Source: Rubrivirga sp. SAORIC476 (GTDB lineage: Bacteria > Bacteroidota > Rhodothermia > Rhodothermales > Rubricoccaceae). From it: 64,000 nt of DNA. Location: contig NZ_MVOI01000003.1 in assembly GCF_002283555.1 (NCBI RefSeq), positions 1,476,798 to 1,540,797 of the forward strand, in the 5' to 3' direction. A program made the position numbers and the translations under genes. The notes beneath the pieces are model-generated. The model was not told the origin of the DNA, did no database searches, and saw only the letters and a list, made by a program, of their open reading frames with translations. Shown here piece by piece: positions 42,708 to 51,321 of the stretch; within the stretch, counting starts at the first letter, position 1; each line of letters starts with the position of its first letter.

Positions 42708-43208
42708 TCACCCGGCCCCCGCGCGGCGTCGCCAGGCGACGGCTCCGGCGACGGCGGCGACCAGGAGTTCGACGCCGAACGTCCAGTGCAGCACCATGCT
42801 CACGATCCAGTGGGCGTACCGCGCGGGCACCTCCACCAGCGTCGTCTCATGGTCCGAGAACGGCGCGCCCCAGCGCACCGCTCCCGCGATGCTGTCCAGC
42901 GAGAGGTGGAGGAACGCCGCCGCGCCGATGGTGAGCGCCAGCCACGCGATCCACCGGCTCCGCCGAACCGCGGCGACCGCGAGCCCGGCTCCGGTCACCG
43001 CGAGCCACGTCAGCGGCCAGTGCGTCGGGAAGGCGTGGTGGTGGACCTGCCCGCCGGTCGCGTAAAAGGCCAGCACGTCGAGGTCGGGCGCGACGCTGGC
43101 GACGAGCGCGACGGTGAGGAGCGTCCGCCGACGGCGCGGCGTCAGACCCAGGCGGTCGAGGACGGGCGTCGCCGCGAGGTACCCGGCGGGGATGTGGCCG
43201 ATGAGCAT
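42708..43208 (-). CDS. YdjM-like membrane-bound metal-dependent hydrolase family protein
   Basis: 166 residues with about four helices. His and Asp residues typical of the family lie in IGHIPAGYLA, VASVAPDLDVLAFYATG, HHHAFPTHWPLTWL (HHH), and FLHLSLDSIAGAVRW. In the family these residues are proposed to bind metal; the name comes from the LexA-regulated YdjM of E. coli. The real substrate is unknown. It is divergent to tgt, with a hairpin in between. Confidence 0.75.
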   Translation of the reverse strand: MLIGHIPAGYLAATPVLDRLGLTPRRRRTLLTVALVASVAPDLDVLAFYATGGQVHHHAFPTHWPLTWLAVTGAGLAVAAVRRSRWIAWLALTIGAAAFLHLSLDSIAGAVRWGAPFSDHETTLVEVPARYAHWIVSMVLHWTFGVELLVAAVAGAVAWRRRAGAG

Positions 43209-43227
43209 GGTGCAAGATCCGGCCCCG

Positions 43228-43249
43228 CCCGCCTCGGCGCCGAGGTGGG
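43228..43249. repeat. CCCGCCTCGGC/GCCGAGGTGGG inverted repeat between divergent genes
   Basis: The arms of 11 bases, with one G-T wobble, are directly adjacent. It is in the 110-base gap upstream of both tgt and the YdjM-like gene, so it cannot be a terminator for either. It may be a regulatory site or belong to the window-wide palindrome family. Confidence 0.5.
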
Positions 43250-43318
43250 ATGTTTCGCCGACGCTTGCCGGGCTGACGGCGTACGCCGTGGTAGCCTGCT
43301 CCGAACGCTCTCCGACCC

Positions 43319-44452
43319 ATGCCCCTGACCTTCGAGCTCCAGGCCGAGTGCCCCGAGACCGGCGCCCGCGCCGGCCTCCTCCACACCGACCACGGGACCG
43401 TCGAGACGCCGACGTTCCAGCCCGTCGGGACGGTCGGGAGCGTCAAGGGCGTCGCGCCGCGGACGCTGCGCGAGATCGGCGTCCAGCAGATCCTGGCCAA
43501 CACCTACCACCTCGCGCTGCGGCCCGGCCGCGAGGTGCTGCGCGCGATGGGTGGCCTGCACCGGTTCATGCAGTGGGACGGCCCCATCCTGACCGACAGC
43601 GGCGGCTTCCAGGTATTCTCCCTCGCCGAGCTGCGCAAGGTCACCGAGGAGGGTGTCCGCTTCCAGAGCCACCTCGACGGGACGCCGCTCCACTTCACGC
43701 CCGAAACCGTCGTCGACACCCAGCGCGACATCGGGTCGGACATCATGATGGTGCTGGACGAGCTCACGCCTGCGACCGTCGACGAGACCGAGGCGCGGCG
43801 CGCGAACGGGCGGACGTTGCGGTGGGCCGAGCGTGCCTTCGCCCACTACCGCGCCACCGAGCCGCTCTACGGCCACCACCAAGCCCTCTTCCCCATCGTC
43901 CAGGGCGCCACCTTCCCGGCCATCCGCCGCGAGTCGGCGGACGCGTTGATGCAGCTCGGCGCCGAGGGGTACGCCATCGGCGGGCTCTCCGTCGGCGAGG
44001 CGGCGCCGGTGATGTACGAGATGGTGGAGATCGTCAACGCGGTGCTGCCCGCCGACCGACCGCGCTACTTGATGGGCGTCGGGACGCCGCAGAACCTGAT
44101 CGAGAACGTGGCCCGCGGCGTCGACCTGTTCGACTGCGTCATGCCGACGCGCAACGCGCGCACCGGGACGCTGTTCACGACCGACGGGATGGTCAACATC
44201 AAGAACGCCCGCTGGAAGACCGAGCAGGCGCCGGTCGACGCGGGCCTCGACGTGTACCACTCGCAGACGTTCTCGAAGGGCTACCTCCGGCACCTCACCA
44301 AGGCCAACGAGCCGCTCTTCATCGAGATCGCCAGCGTCCAGAACCTGGCCCTCTACCTCTGGACGATGCGCCAGATGCGGACGGCGATTCTGGAGGGCCG
44401 CTTCCCGGCGTGGCGCCGCGAGTGGGCCGACCGACTGGCGCGGAAGGCGTGA
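43319..44452 (+). CDS. tgt: Queuine/preQ1 tRNA-ribosyltransferase Tgt, zinc ligands replaced
   Basis: Exchanges guanine 34 in tRNA for preQ1 or queuine. 377 residues. The catalytic LTDSGGFQVFSLAELRKV, GLSVGEAAPVMYEMV, MGVGTPQNLIENVARGVDLF and FDCVMPTRNARTGTLFT (nucleophile Asp) are intact. The zinc site CxCx2Cx25H is gone: those positions read L310, V312, S315 and Q341, exactly matching the positions of Cys318, Cys320, Cys323 and His349 of the Zymomonas enzyme. The start is ATG at 43319. It may fold without zinc, as inferred. Confidence 0.95.
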   Translation: MPLTFELQAECPETGARAGLLHTDHGTVETPTFQPVGTVGSVKGVAPRTLREIGVQQILANTYHLALRPGREVLRAMGGLHRFMQWDGPILTDSGGFQVFSLAELRKVTEEGVRFQSHLDGTPLHFTPETVVDTQRDIGSDIMMVLDELTPATVDETEARRANGRTLRWAERAFAHYRATEPLYGHHQALFPIVQGATFPAIRRESADALMQLGAEGYAIGGLSVGEAAPVMYEMVEIVNAVLPADRPRYLMGVGTPQNLIENVARGVDLFDCVMPTRNARTGTLFTTDGMVNIKNARWKTEQAPVDAGLDVYHSQTFSKGYLRHLTKANEPLFIEIASVQNLALYLWTMRQMRTAILEGRFPAWRREWADRLARKA

Positions 44453-44460
44453 CGAGGGCG

Positions 44461-44506
44461 GGGCTCCGCGTTGGCCCAGGTGCAGCACCTCGCCAACGCG
44501 GAGCCC
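44461..44506. terminator. Nested hairpin between convergent tgt and serine hydrolase genes
   Basis: A perfect 15-base stem (GGGCTCCGCGTTGGC, 44461-44475, with its complement at 44492-44506) encloses a second 6-base stem (AGGTGC/GCACCT). It lies 8 bases after the tgt stop and 6 bases before the stop of the opposite gene. A bidirectional terminator is likely; there is no T-run. Confidence 0.75.
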
Positions 44507-44512
44507 TGAACG

Positions 44513-46483
44513 CTACTCGAACCGCTCGAAGCGGATGCCCCGCGTGCGGCCGAAGTCGACTACGAAGGCGGTCACCTCGCCGTCGGCGTCGCGCTCGAAC
44601 TCGAGCGTGGGGCCGCTGCCGGTGAACGTGTCGCCGGAGACGTGCGAGAGCGTGACGTCGCCCGTGCGGAGGTGGCGCGACACCAGGTCGCCGTCCTCCA
44701 TGACGACCGTGTAGAAGGTCTCCAGTTCGTCGCTGAAGTAGCGGCCCTCGTAGGCCGCGAGGTCGAGCGCCTCGGTGGGCTCCTCGATGCGCGTCGCCGG
44801 GTGGTCGCCGTTCTGGTGGAGCGTCGCCGAACGGACCCGGCCGTCGGGTCCGCGGTGGAACGTGACGGCCGCCTCGACGGCGGTCAACACGAACGAGGAG
44901 TCCGACCGGGGGACGATCTCCAGCGCCGCCTGGCCCGTCGCCTGGGTCTCGTAGCCCCCGTCGCCATCGCGGCGGAACTCGAGCACGAAGGCGGGCGCCT
45001 CGTCGAGCGAGTAGCGGCCGGCGTAGCCGTCGAAGAGCGCGTCGTCGAAGTCGGCCGGGTCGAAGTCGGCGGCCTCGGCGACAGGCTCATCGGAGTCGGC
45101 GTCGTCGGAGAAGGCCTCCGGGAAGAAGGCCTGCGCGGTGCGGTAGGCGATGGCGTCTGTGTTGGTGGCCGAGTTCGTGAGCACGAGCACGCCCGCGTCG
45201 AGCGTCGGGAAGACGACGAACGCAGAGCGGTGCGCGTTGTCGGCGCCGCCGTGGTGGACCGTCGGGACGCCCTCGAACTCGCTCAGGAAGAGGCCCAGCC
45301 CGTAGCTGGTCGTGTCGCCGGTCGTGAGCACGGCGCGCTCCGTCATCTGCGCGTAGCGCGCCGGGAAGGCGTCGCCCAGGTGCACGGTCGCCATCCAACG
45401 GGCGAGGTCGCGCGCGGTCGTGTAGATGCCGCCTGCGCCCATGGCGCCGCCGAGGTCGGGCACGTCGGCCCACGCGCCGTTCTCGCCGCGCGCGTAGCCC
45501 GCCGCCCGGTTCGGCACGATGGCCTGCGGCGAAGTCCGGAAGCGTGTGTCGGCCATGCCCGCCGGCGCGAACACGTTCTCGGCGACCCACTCGTCGAACG
45601 GCTGATCGGCGACGCGCTCCACGACGAGCGTGGCCAGCGCGAAGCCCGAGTTGTTGTAGTTCCACTCGGCGCCGGGCGCGTTCTGCAGGTCCGGCTGCCG
45701 CTGGATCATGCGGATGATCTCGTCGCGGTGGATGGCGTCGCCCTCGCCCAGCCGACGACCGGCGACGACGAGCGTGTTGAGGAACTCGCGGTAGCCCGAC
45801 GTGTGGGTCAGCAGGTTGCGGAGCGTGACGGTCTCGCCGAAGTCGGGGAGCTCCGGGATGTAGTCCCGGACGTCGTCGTCCAGGTCGAGAAGGCCCTGCT
45901 CGGCGAGCGTCACGAGGGCGAAGGCCGTGAACTGCTTCGAGGTCGAGCCGATGTTGGTCGGCGTGTCGAGCGTGTACGGGCGCATGGTGGTGAGGTCGGC
46001 CAGGCCGAAGGCCTCCTCGAAGACCACCGCGCCATCCTCCACCACGACGACGATGCCGCCGGGCGCGTCCGGCCGGTCGAACGCCGCCATCAGCTGGCGG
46101 GCCGTGCCCGCGGGGGTGATTGCGACCGGCTCGGCGCGGTCGATGCGGAGCGCGTAGGCGCCCTCGCCGTCCTCGAACGGGGTGATCGTGATCGTGTAGT
46201 CCCCGGCCGCCTCGGCCTCGAACTGGAACACCTCGGGGCCGCGCGCGGGGCCGTCCACCTCGAGGACCTCGGCGCCGTCCGGGCCGGTGACCGTCACCAC
46301 CACGTCGACGGTCTGCTGGTCGGCCGCGCCGAAGACGAACTGGTCGGCGCCGAGGGCGAGCGTGTAGGCGTCGGCGTCGCCGGTGGCGAGCGTGCCCTCG
46401 ACCGACTGGCCCACGGTCAGGGAGGTCTGGGCAGCGACCGAGGTAGCCAGGAGCAGGAGCAGAACAGTCGGCGCGAGACGCAT
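44513..46483 (-). CDS. Serine hydrolase of the beta-lactamase/PBP4-like family
   Basis: 656 residues with signal peptide (LAPTVLLLLLATSVAAQ). An N-terminal PPC-like beta-sandwich (LTVGQSVEGTLATGDADAYT to about 120) precedes the catalytic domain (about 130-460): SxxK in NIGSTSKQFTAFALV, the YxN motif WNYNNSGFALATLVVERV, and HHGGADNAHRSA (HxG). The C-terminal part (ADFDDALFDGYAGRYSLDEA) is a DUF3471-like domain. It may be an esterase, D-aminopeptidase or beta-lactam hydrolase. The start is ATG at 46483; a TAGGAGGC box is just upstream. Confidence 0.85.
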   Translation of the reverse strand: MRLAPTVLLLLLATSVAAQTSLTVGQSVEGTLATGDADAYTLALGADQFVFGAADQQTVDVVVTVTGPDGAEVLEVDGPARGPEVFQFEAEAAGDYTITITPFEDGEGAYALRIDRAEPVAITPAGTARQLMAAFDRPDAPGGIVVVVEDGAVVFEEAFGLADLTTMRPYTLDTPTNIGSTSKQFTAFALVTLAEQGLLDLDDDVRDYIPELPDFGETVTLRNLLTHTSGYREFLNTLVVAGRRLGEGDAIHRDEIIRMIQRQPDLQNAPGAEWNYNNSGFALATLVVERVADQPFDEWVAENVFAPAGMADTRFRTSPQAIVPNRAAGYARGENGAWADVPDLGGAMGAGGIYTTARDLARWMATVHLGDAFPARYAQMTERAVLTTGDTTSYGLGLFLSEFEGVPTVHHGGADNAHRSAFVVFPTLDAGVLVLTNSATNTDAIAYRTAQAFFPEAFSDDADSDEPVAEAADFDPADFDDALFDGYAGRYSLDEAPAFVLEFRRDGDGGYETQATGQAALEIVPRSDSSFVLTAVEAAVTFHRGPDGRVRSATLHQNGDHPATRIEEPTEALDLAAYEGRYFSDELETFYTVVMEDGDLVSRHLRTGDVTLSHVSGDTFTGSGPTLEFERDADGEVTAFVVDFGRTRGIRFERFE

Positions 46484-46542
46484 CGGGGAGCGGGTGTGTG
46501 TCGCCTCCTATCGTCGCACACGGCCCGCGAGTTGCGCCACAC

Positions 46543-46584
46543 AAAAAAGCAGCGGGGCGGAGCCCGAAGGCCCCGCCCCGCTGC
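46543..46584 (-). terminator. Rho-independent terminator of the 46607 gene
   Basis: On the minus strand a 16-base stem (GCAGCGGGGCGGGGCC with one A-C mismatch in the other arm), capped by a TTCG loop, is followed by six T. It lies 22 bases after the stop of the 992-residue gene. One of two conventional terminators in this window. Confidence 0.85.
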
Positions 46585-46606
46585 GGTCTGTCGAGACGAG
46601 GGTTCG

Positions 46607-49585
46607 CTAGCGAACCACGGTCACCGTCTCCGTCAGCGCGACGTCCTCGGTCTGCATGCGCAGCACGTAGACGCCGGACGAGAGCGAGGTCGCGTCGAGC
46701 GAGACCGTCTGGGCACCCGAGACGGGGCCATCGACGAGCGTCGCCACGCGGCGGCCGAGCATGTCGTACAGCGCGACCGAGACCTCCGAGGAGGTGCCCG
46801 CCGAGAAGCGGACCGTCGCCATGCCGCGGAGCGGGTTGGCGACCGTCAGCGACACAACCGAGCCGTCCGGACGGGTCTCCGACGCGACGGCCGGGAGGGC
46901 CTCGATGTCCTCCGCCTCGATGACGAGCAGCTGGTAGCCCGTCGTCGGGTCGTCGAAGTTGAACTGCCCGACGACGGCCGTGACATCGGCGCGCGGCGGG
47001 ACGTCTTCGCCGTCCACGGTGGTGTCGGCCGCGTTGGGCACGCGGAGCGAGACCGCGCCCGTGGCGTCCGAGGCGTCGGTGATGGCGTAGGTCGTCCGCT
47101 CGGTGAAGATGCCGCCGTTGTTGTCGCCGGCGCCGATGGTGACCTCCTGGACGGTCACGAGCTCGGCCTCGTAGGCCTCGCCATTGGCCGCCAGTTCAGC
47201 GAGCGTGACCACCTGCGCGGCCGGGATCGGCTGGTCGCCGCCGACCGCGTAGCTGTCGAGGTCGCTGTCGTTGATCTGGAGCAGGCTGGCGAACTCGGAG
47301 AGCTCACCCGTCACGCGGATGAACGACCCGGGGTGAATGCTGCCGTCGGCGACGCCGTCGAAGAAGCCGCCGCTGGTCTGGCGGATCGTCAGCGCACCTG
47401 TCGCATCCTGGATGTAGGTGAACGCACCCTCGGTCCGGGTCACCGTCGCACGGATCGAGACGTACTCCCCGGCGCCGAGCGCGCGAGCGTCAGCGATGGT
47501 GTAAAACTCGAACGGGTCCGTGTCGACGATCGAGAACGTGAACACGCTCGGGTCGCCGACCGTGGCCACGCCGTCCGTAACGGTGAGACCGAAGAGGGCC
47601 GTCTCGTTCGGCTCGTCGCCGTCGTTCCCGACCGCGGTGAGCGTGGCCGAGAGGATCTCGCCGTCCGTGTTGCCGCTGAAGGTGAGCGTCATCGGGGTCG
47701 GCATGGTCACGTCGTCCATGGACGCCGAGCCGCCGGTGTAGCCGATGGTCACGGAGACCGGGAGGCCCGTCGGGACGCCGCCGTCGAAGTCGATGCGGAC
47801 CTTCACGGTGGCGAAGCCGCCGCCCTCGTTCCACGTGATCTCAGGCGTCTCGAAGGAGACGACCGGGTCGTTCCCTTCGACGATCGTGCCGTCGGAGTAC
47901 GTGCCGATGGGCCACGGGTTGGTGGCCGTGCCCTGCGCCGTGTCGTCGTCGTTGGCGTCGACGCCACTGAACGTCCAGTTGCCGATCACGAACGAGGAGC
48001 CGTCGGGGCCGGTCTCGTCGGTCCGGTAGGCCCAGCCGTCGAGGTACTCCCAGGGCTGACCGCTGCCGTCGACCAGAATGTCGCCGAACACGTCGATGAC
48101 CTCGCCTTCGCCGCCGACCGTCGCGCCACCGGGCGCGTAAAACAGCTCGATGGCGTCATCGCCGTTGATGCCCGCGGCGCCACCGGCGTCGAAGGTCGGG
48201 GCGAAGCCGAAGAACTGCGTGAACCCGGTGGTCTCGGAGGCCGCGTAGAGGTAGTCCCCTGCCGACGCCGAGCCCGAGAACTGGAACTCGATGCCGTCGG
48301 TGTCCTCACCGTTGTTCGCCGAGCCGAAGCCGTAGAGGCTCAGATCCGCGATGTCTTCGGTGACGTAGAACTCGATCGCCTTCGGGATGCCACCCGGGAG
48401 CGGGCCGTCGAAGACGCCCGTGATGATCAGGGGCGAGTCCGTTCCGCCGCCCATCTCGACACCGAAGGCCACGTCGTCCCAGTAGTAGGTCCGCGTCGCC
48501 GCCGGAAGCGTCGAGGCCGGGACGTTGTCGCACTGGAAGTCGAAGAAGATCGACGCCTTGTTGTAGTTGCCGCCGACCTGGATCGGGTTCGTGTTGGGCT
48601 TCGGATCGGCGAAGTCGAACACCATCGTCTCCCATCCGCCGGCGACGGTCGTGTAGGTGTACGTCTCGGCGTTGAGGCCCGGGTTGCCGACCTCTTCCAC
48701 CTTGAACAGCACGAGCGCGCCCGCCTCGGGCGACCACACGCGCACGCTCATCCGCTGCTCATCCTCCGTGAAGGGGATGCGCTCGGTGAAGCCGTTGGCG
48801 TCGGCGACCGTGGTGCCCGCGAAGCACTCGGCCGTGGCCGGGCGGGTGGTCTGGACGACACGGTTGGTCGCGTCGGTCGGGTCAGTGATGATCACCGACT
48901 GCTCGGTGCCGCCGAAGTCCTGCAACTCGTAGTTGATGTCCTCCTCGAAGGAGATCGGCAGCGCGATGTCATCGCCGCCGCTGGTGCTCTCACCACCGAA
49001 GGTGATGTCGTCCCAGTAGAACGTCTCCGCCATCGGGGAGTCGGCGCGGCCGAAGTCGAAGAAGGCGACCAGCTTGTTGTACGCCTCAGCGGGGTTGACG
49101 GGCGGCGACCCGGCGGCCGGAGCCGCGAAGTCGAACACCAGCGTCTCCCACTGCATCGCGACCGTCGTGAGCGTCTCCGTCTCGGAGAACGCGCCGCCGG
49201 CGGTCTGCTCGATCTTGAGCCGCACCGGGACGCCCGCGCGGGGAGACCAGACGCGCATCGACATCGTCGTCGCGTCGGCCGTGAAGGGGACCGGCGTGGC
49301 GAGGCCAGTCACATCCGCGACGACGGTACCGGCGAACGTCGCCGCGCCCGCTCCGCGGACGGTCTGTGCGACCATGTTGGCACCGTCCGTCGGGTCGGCC
49401 ACGAGGGTCGTAGCGGTCCCCTCGAAGTCGCGGATCTCGTAGTTGATGTCCTCCTCGAACGTGATCGGGAGGTCGAGCGCCGCCTGCGCCTTCGGGCTGG
49501 CGGCGGTGCCCACGAGGGCGAGAAGCAGAAAGAGGCCCGACGCCGTCCGGTAGGAGGCGCGGAGCGCGTGAGTAGAGAGTCGCAT
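46607..49585 (-). CDS. Large secreted protein with T9SS-type sorting domain
   Basis: 992 residues from ATG at 49585 (SYRTASGLFLLLALVGTAAS signal). Two homologous N-terminal modules begin LPITFEEDINYEIRDFEGTA (about 38) and LPISFEEDINYELQDFGGTE (about 212). Next comes LIITGVFDGPLPGGIPKAIE (lamin-tail-like, about 385), a Calx-beta-like stretch (EGGGFATVKVRIDFDGGVPT, about 585), an OB-fold-like segment (EYVSIRATVTRTEGAFTYIQ, about 710), and a C-terminal sorting domain (LYDMLGRRVATLVDGPVSGA, TSLSSGVYVLRM). It is exported across both membranes and attached to the surface by the type IX system. It may bind or cut polymers; no catalytic site is clear. Confidence 0.75.
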   Translation of the reverse strand: MRLSTHALRASYRTASGLFLLLALVGTAASPKAQAALDLPITFEEDINYEIRDFEGTATTLVADPTDGANMVAQTVRGAGAATFAGTVVADVTGLATPVPFTADATTMSMRVWSPRAGVPVRLKIEQTAGGAFSETETLTTVAMQWETLVFDFAAPAAGSPPVNPAEAYNKLVAFFDFGRADSPMAETFYWDDITFGGESTSGGDDIALPISFEEDINYELQDFGGTEQSVIITDPTDATNRVVQTTRPATAECFAGTTVADANGFTERIPFTEDEQRMSVRVWSPEAGALVLFKVEEVGNPGLNAETYTYTTVAGGWETMVFDFADPKPNTNPIQVGGNYNKASIFFDFQCDNVPASTLPAATRTYYWDDVAFGVEMGGGTDSPLIITGVFDGPLPGGIPKAIEFYVTEDIADLSLYGFGSANNGEDTDGIEFQFSGSASAGDYLYAASETTGFTQFFGFAPTFDAGGAAGINGDDAIELFYAPGGATVGGEGEVIDVFGDILVDGSGQPWEYLDGWAYRTDETGPDGSSFVIGNWTFSGVDANDDDTAQGTATNPWPIGTYSDGTIVEGNDPVVSFETPEITWNEGGGFATVKVRIDFDGGVPTGLPVSVTIGYTGGSASMDDVTMPTPMTLTFSGNTDGEILSATLTAVGNDGDEPNETALFGLTVTDGVATVGDPSVFTFSIVDTDPFEFYTIADARALGAGEYVSIRATVTRTEGAFTYIQDATGALTIRQTSGGFFDGVADGSIHPGSFIRVTGELSEFASLLQINDSDLDSYAVGGDQPIPAAQVVTLAELAANGEAYEAELVTVQEVTIGAGDNNGGIFTERTTYAITDASDATGAVSLRVPNAADTTVDGEDVPPRADVTAVVGQFNFDDPTTGYQLLVIEAEDIEALPAVASETRPDGSVVSLTVANPLRGMATVRFSAGTSSEVSVALYDMLGRRVATLVDGPVSGAQTVSLDATSLSSGVYVLRMQTEDVALTETVTVVR

Positions 49586-49620
49586 ACAGGGGGAGGGAGA
49601 AAGAGGAGAGACCAGGGGGA

Positions 49621-49628
49621 TCAACCTA
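49621..49628 (-). promoter_or_regulatory. -7 box TAGGTTGA of the T9SS gene
   Basis: TAGGTTGA on the minus strand lies 36 bases before the ATG at 49585. Same family as TAGGTTCC (62421) and TAGGTTAG (35426). Confidence 0.4.
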
Positions 49629-49755
49629 CGTCGCACATTCCCCCAGGGTCCGCCGCGGCGGGGCATTCCAGACCGCCAATTCTGTGCAGAGGACGCGCCA
49701 GACGGCACCGACACGCCCTTCGCCCGTTGATCCCCTGCTTTCCCCACGCGCTCGC

Positions 49756-51003
49756 ATGGCCCGCCAGTTCGACGTCCCCGCCTTTTACCGGAGCCCCATC
49801 GTGACGCGCGTCAAGGCCGCGCGCACGGCGGCCGACCCCCGCAAGAAGGACCTCTCTCCGAGCGTGCTGGACTTCGGCCCGCTGCGCGTGAAGCTGGCCC
49901 GCCACTTCGGGTTCTGCTTCGGCGTCGAGAATGCCATCGAGATCGCGTACCGCGCCCTCGCCGAGAACCCCGACATGGCCGCGGCCGGACGGATCTTCCT
50001 CCTGTCGGAGATGATCCACAACCCGCACGTCAACGAGGACCTGCTGGCGCGGGGGATCCGCTTCCTGCGCACGACCTCGGGCGAGCCCCTCCTGCCACTC
50101 GACACGCTCACCCCCGGCGACCTCGTCATCGTGCCAGCCTTCGGCGCCCCCACCGAGGTCCTGGACGACCTCTCGTCGCGGGGCGTGGACGTGCAGGCCT
50201 ACGACACCACCTGCCCGTTCGTCGTCCGCGTCTGGAAGAAGGGCGCGAGCATCGGCGCGAAGGGCTACACGGTGATCGTCCACGGCAAGCGGACGCACGA
50301 GGAGACGCGGGCCACGTTCAGCCGTGCCGCTGCGTCGGCGCCCGTGGTGGTCGTCCGCGACGAGGCCGAGACGGAGACCCTGGCGGCTGTCATCGAGGGC
50401 CGCGAGGACGCGGCGTTCTTCTGGGACCACTTCACGGGCAAGACCTCCGAGGGCTTCGACCCGGCCCGCGACCTCGCCCGCCTCGGCGTCGTCAACCAGA
50501 CCACCATGCTGGCCTCTGAGACGGCCGCCATCGCCGAGCGCATCCGCCAGGCCGTCGTCACGCGTGACGGCGACGATGCGAACATCGCCGACACGTCGGA
50601 CACGCTCTGCTACGCGACCAAGGAGAACCAGGACGCCACTGAGGCCCTCATCGCGTCCGGCGCCGACGTGGCGATCGTGGTCGGCGGTTACAACTCGTCC
50701 AACACGTCGCACCTCGTGGAGCTCTGCGAGGACGCGGGCCTGCCCACCTACTTCGTCTCGGACGCCGACCAACTCGTCTCGCCGGGCCTCATCCGCCACT
50801 TCGACTGGCGCACCAAGACGCCCCGCGAGACGGCCGACTGGCTGCCCGAGGTGGACGGGCGGCCCCTCGACGTGATCCTGACGGCGGGCGCCTCGTGCCC
50901 GGACGCACTCCTGGACGCGGTCATCCAGACGCTGTTGTCGTGGACACCGAGCACGCGGCCCGTCGACGAAGCGCTGGCACCGTTCGAGGCCGCGCCGGCC
51001 TGA
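49756..51003 (+). CDS. ispH: 4-hydroxy-3-methylbut-2-enyl diphosphate reductase (IspH)
   Basis: The last step of the MEP isoprenoid pathway, giving IPP and DMAPP. 415 residues, the longer type shared with Bacteroidota, cyanobacteria and plants. Cysteines that hold the Fe-S cluster lie in HFGFCFGVENAIEIAYRA, YDTTCPFVVRVWKK and TSDTLCYATKENQDA. HNPHVNEDLL and HGKRTHEETRATF carry the substrate histidines. The start is ATG at 49756; the frame is open upstream without character. Confidence 0.95.
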   Translation: MARQFDVPAFYRSPIVTRVKAARTAADPRKKDLSPSVLDFGPLRVKLARHFGFCFGVENAIEIAYRALAENPDMAAAGRIFLLSEMIHNPHVNEDLLARGIRFLRTTSGEPLLPLDTLTPGDLVIVPAFGAPTEVLDDLSSRGVDVQAYDTTCPFVVRVWKKGASIGAKGYTVIVHGKRTHEETRATFSRAAASAPVVVVRDEAETETLAAVIEGREDAAFFWDHFTGKTSEGFDPARDLARLGVVNQTTMLASETAAIAERIRQAVVTRDGDDANIADTSDTLCYATKENQDATEALIASGADVAIVVGGYNSSNTSHLVELCEDAGLPTYFVSDADQLVSPGLIRHFDWRTKTPRETADWLPEVDGRPLDVILTAGASCPDALLDAVIQTLLSWTPSTRPVDEALAPFEAAPA

Positions 51004-51004
51004 G

Positions 51005-51280
51005 TCAGTTCCGGAGGGCTACCTCAGCCGCGAGCCCCTCCTCGCGGTGGCCGGCGCGCGAGACGGCGTAGAGCCGGAAGCCGCCCAGGTCCCACCACGG
51101 CCAGCCAGACGCCGAGGCGACCTGCTCCATCAGGAACGACACGTCTGACTGGACGGCCCAGTAGCCGCGGTCGCGCAGTTCGCGCTTGACGTCGAGCGTG
51201 GTGGTGGTTCCGGCCTCGGTGGCGGCCAGGAGGGCGGCGGCGCGGACGGCGGAGGCGGTGAGGCGGGAGAAGCGGGTCAT
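51005..51280 (-). CDS. Small protein next to the PARP gene, winged-helix-like
   Basis: 91 residues from the ATG at 51280 (MTRFSRLTASAVRAAALLAA). The body TTTTLDVKRELRDRGYWAVQ continues as SDVSFLMEQVASASGWPWWD and ends in LGGFRLYAVSRAGHREEGL. The pattern helix-helix-helix followed by a two-strand wing suggests a winged-helix DNA-binding module, but this is a visual guess. It lies 41 bases after the PARP gene and on the same strand, so the two are probably cotranscribed. No family was recognised. Confidence 0.6.
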   Translation of the reverse strand: MTRFSRLTASAVRAAALLAATEAGTTTTLDVKRELRDRGYWAVQSDVSFLMEQVASASGWPWWDLGGFRLYAVSRAGHREEGLAAEVALRN

Positions 51281-51321
51281 CTGGAGGGGGTGCAAAGGGA
51301 AGAGATGCGAGGCGAGGTCGT

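Noticed and set aside
44642-49804. A 1720-residue open frame on the plus strand opposite the serine hydrolase and T9SS genes
   Set aside because: It is a shadow frame caused by high G+C and strong codon bias of the real genes on the minus strand; the composition is Arg/Val/Gly/Asp-rich, with no motif.
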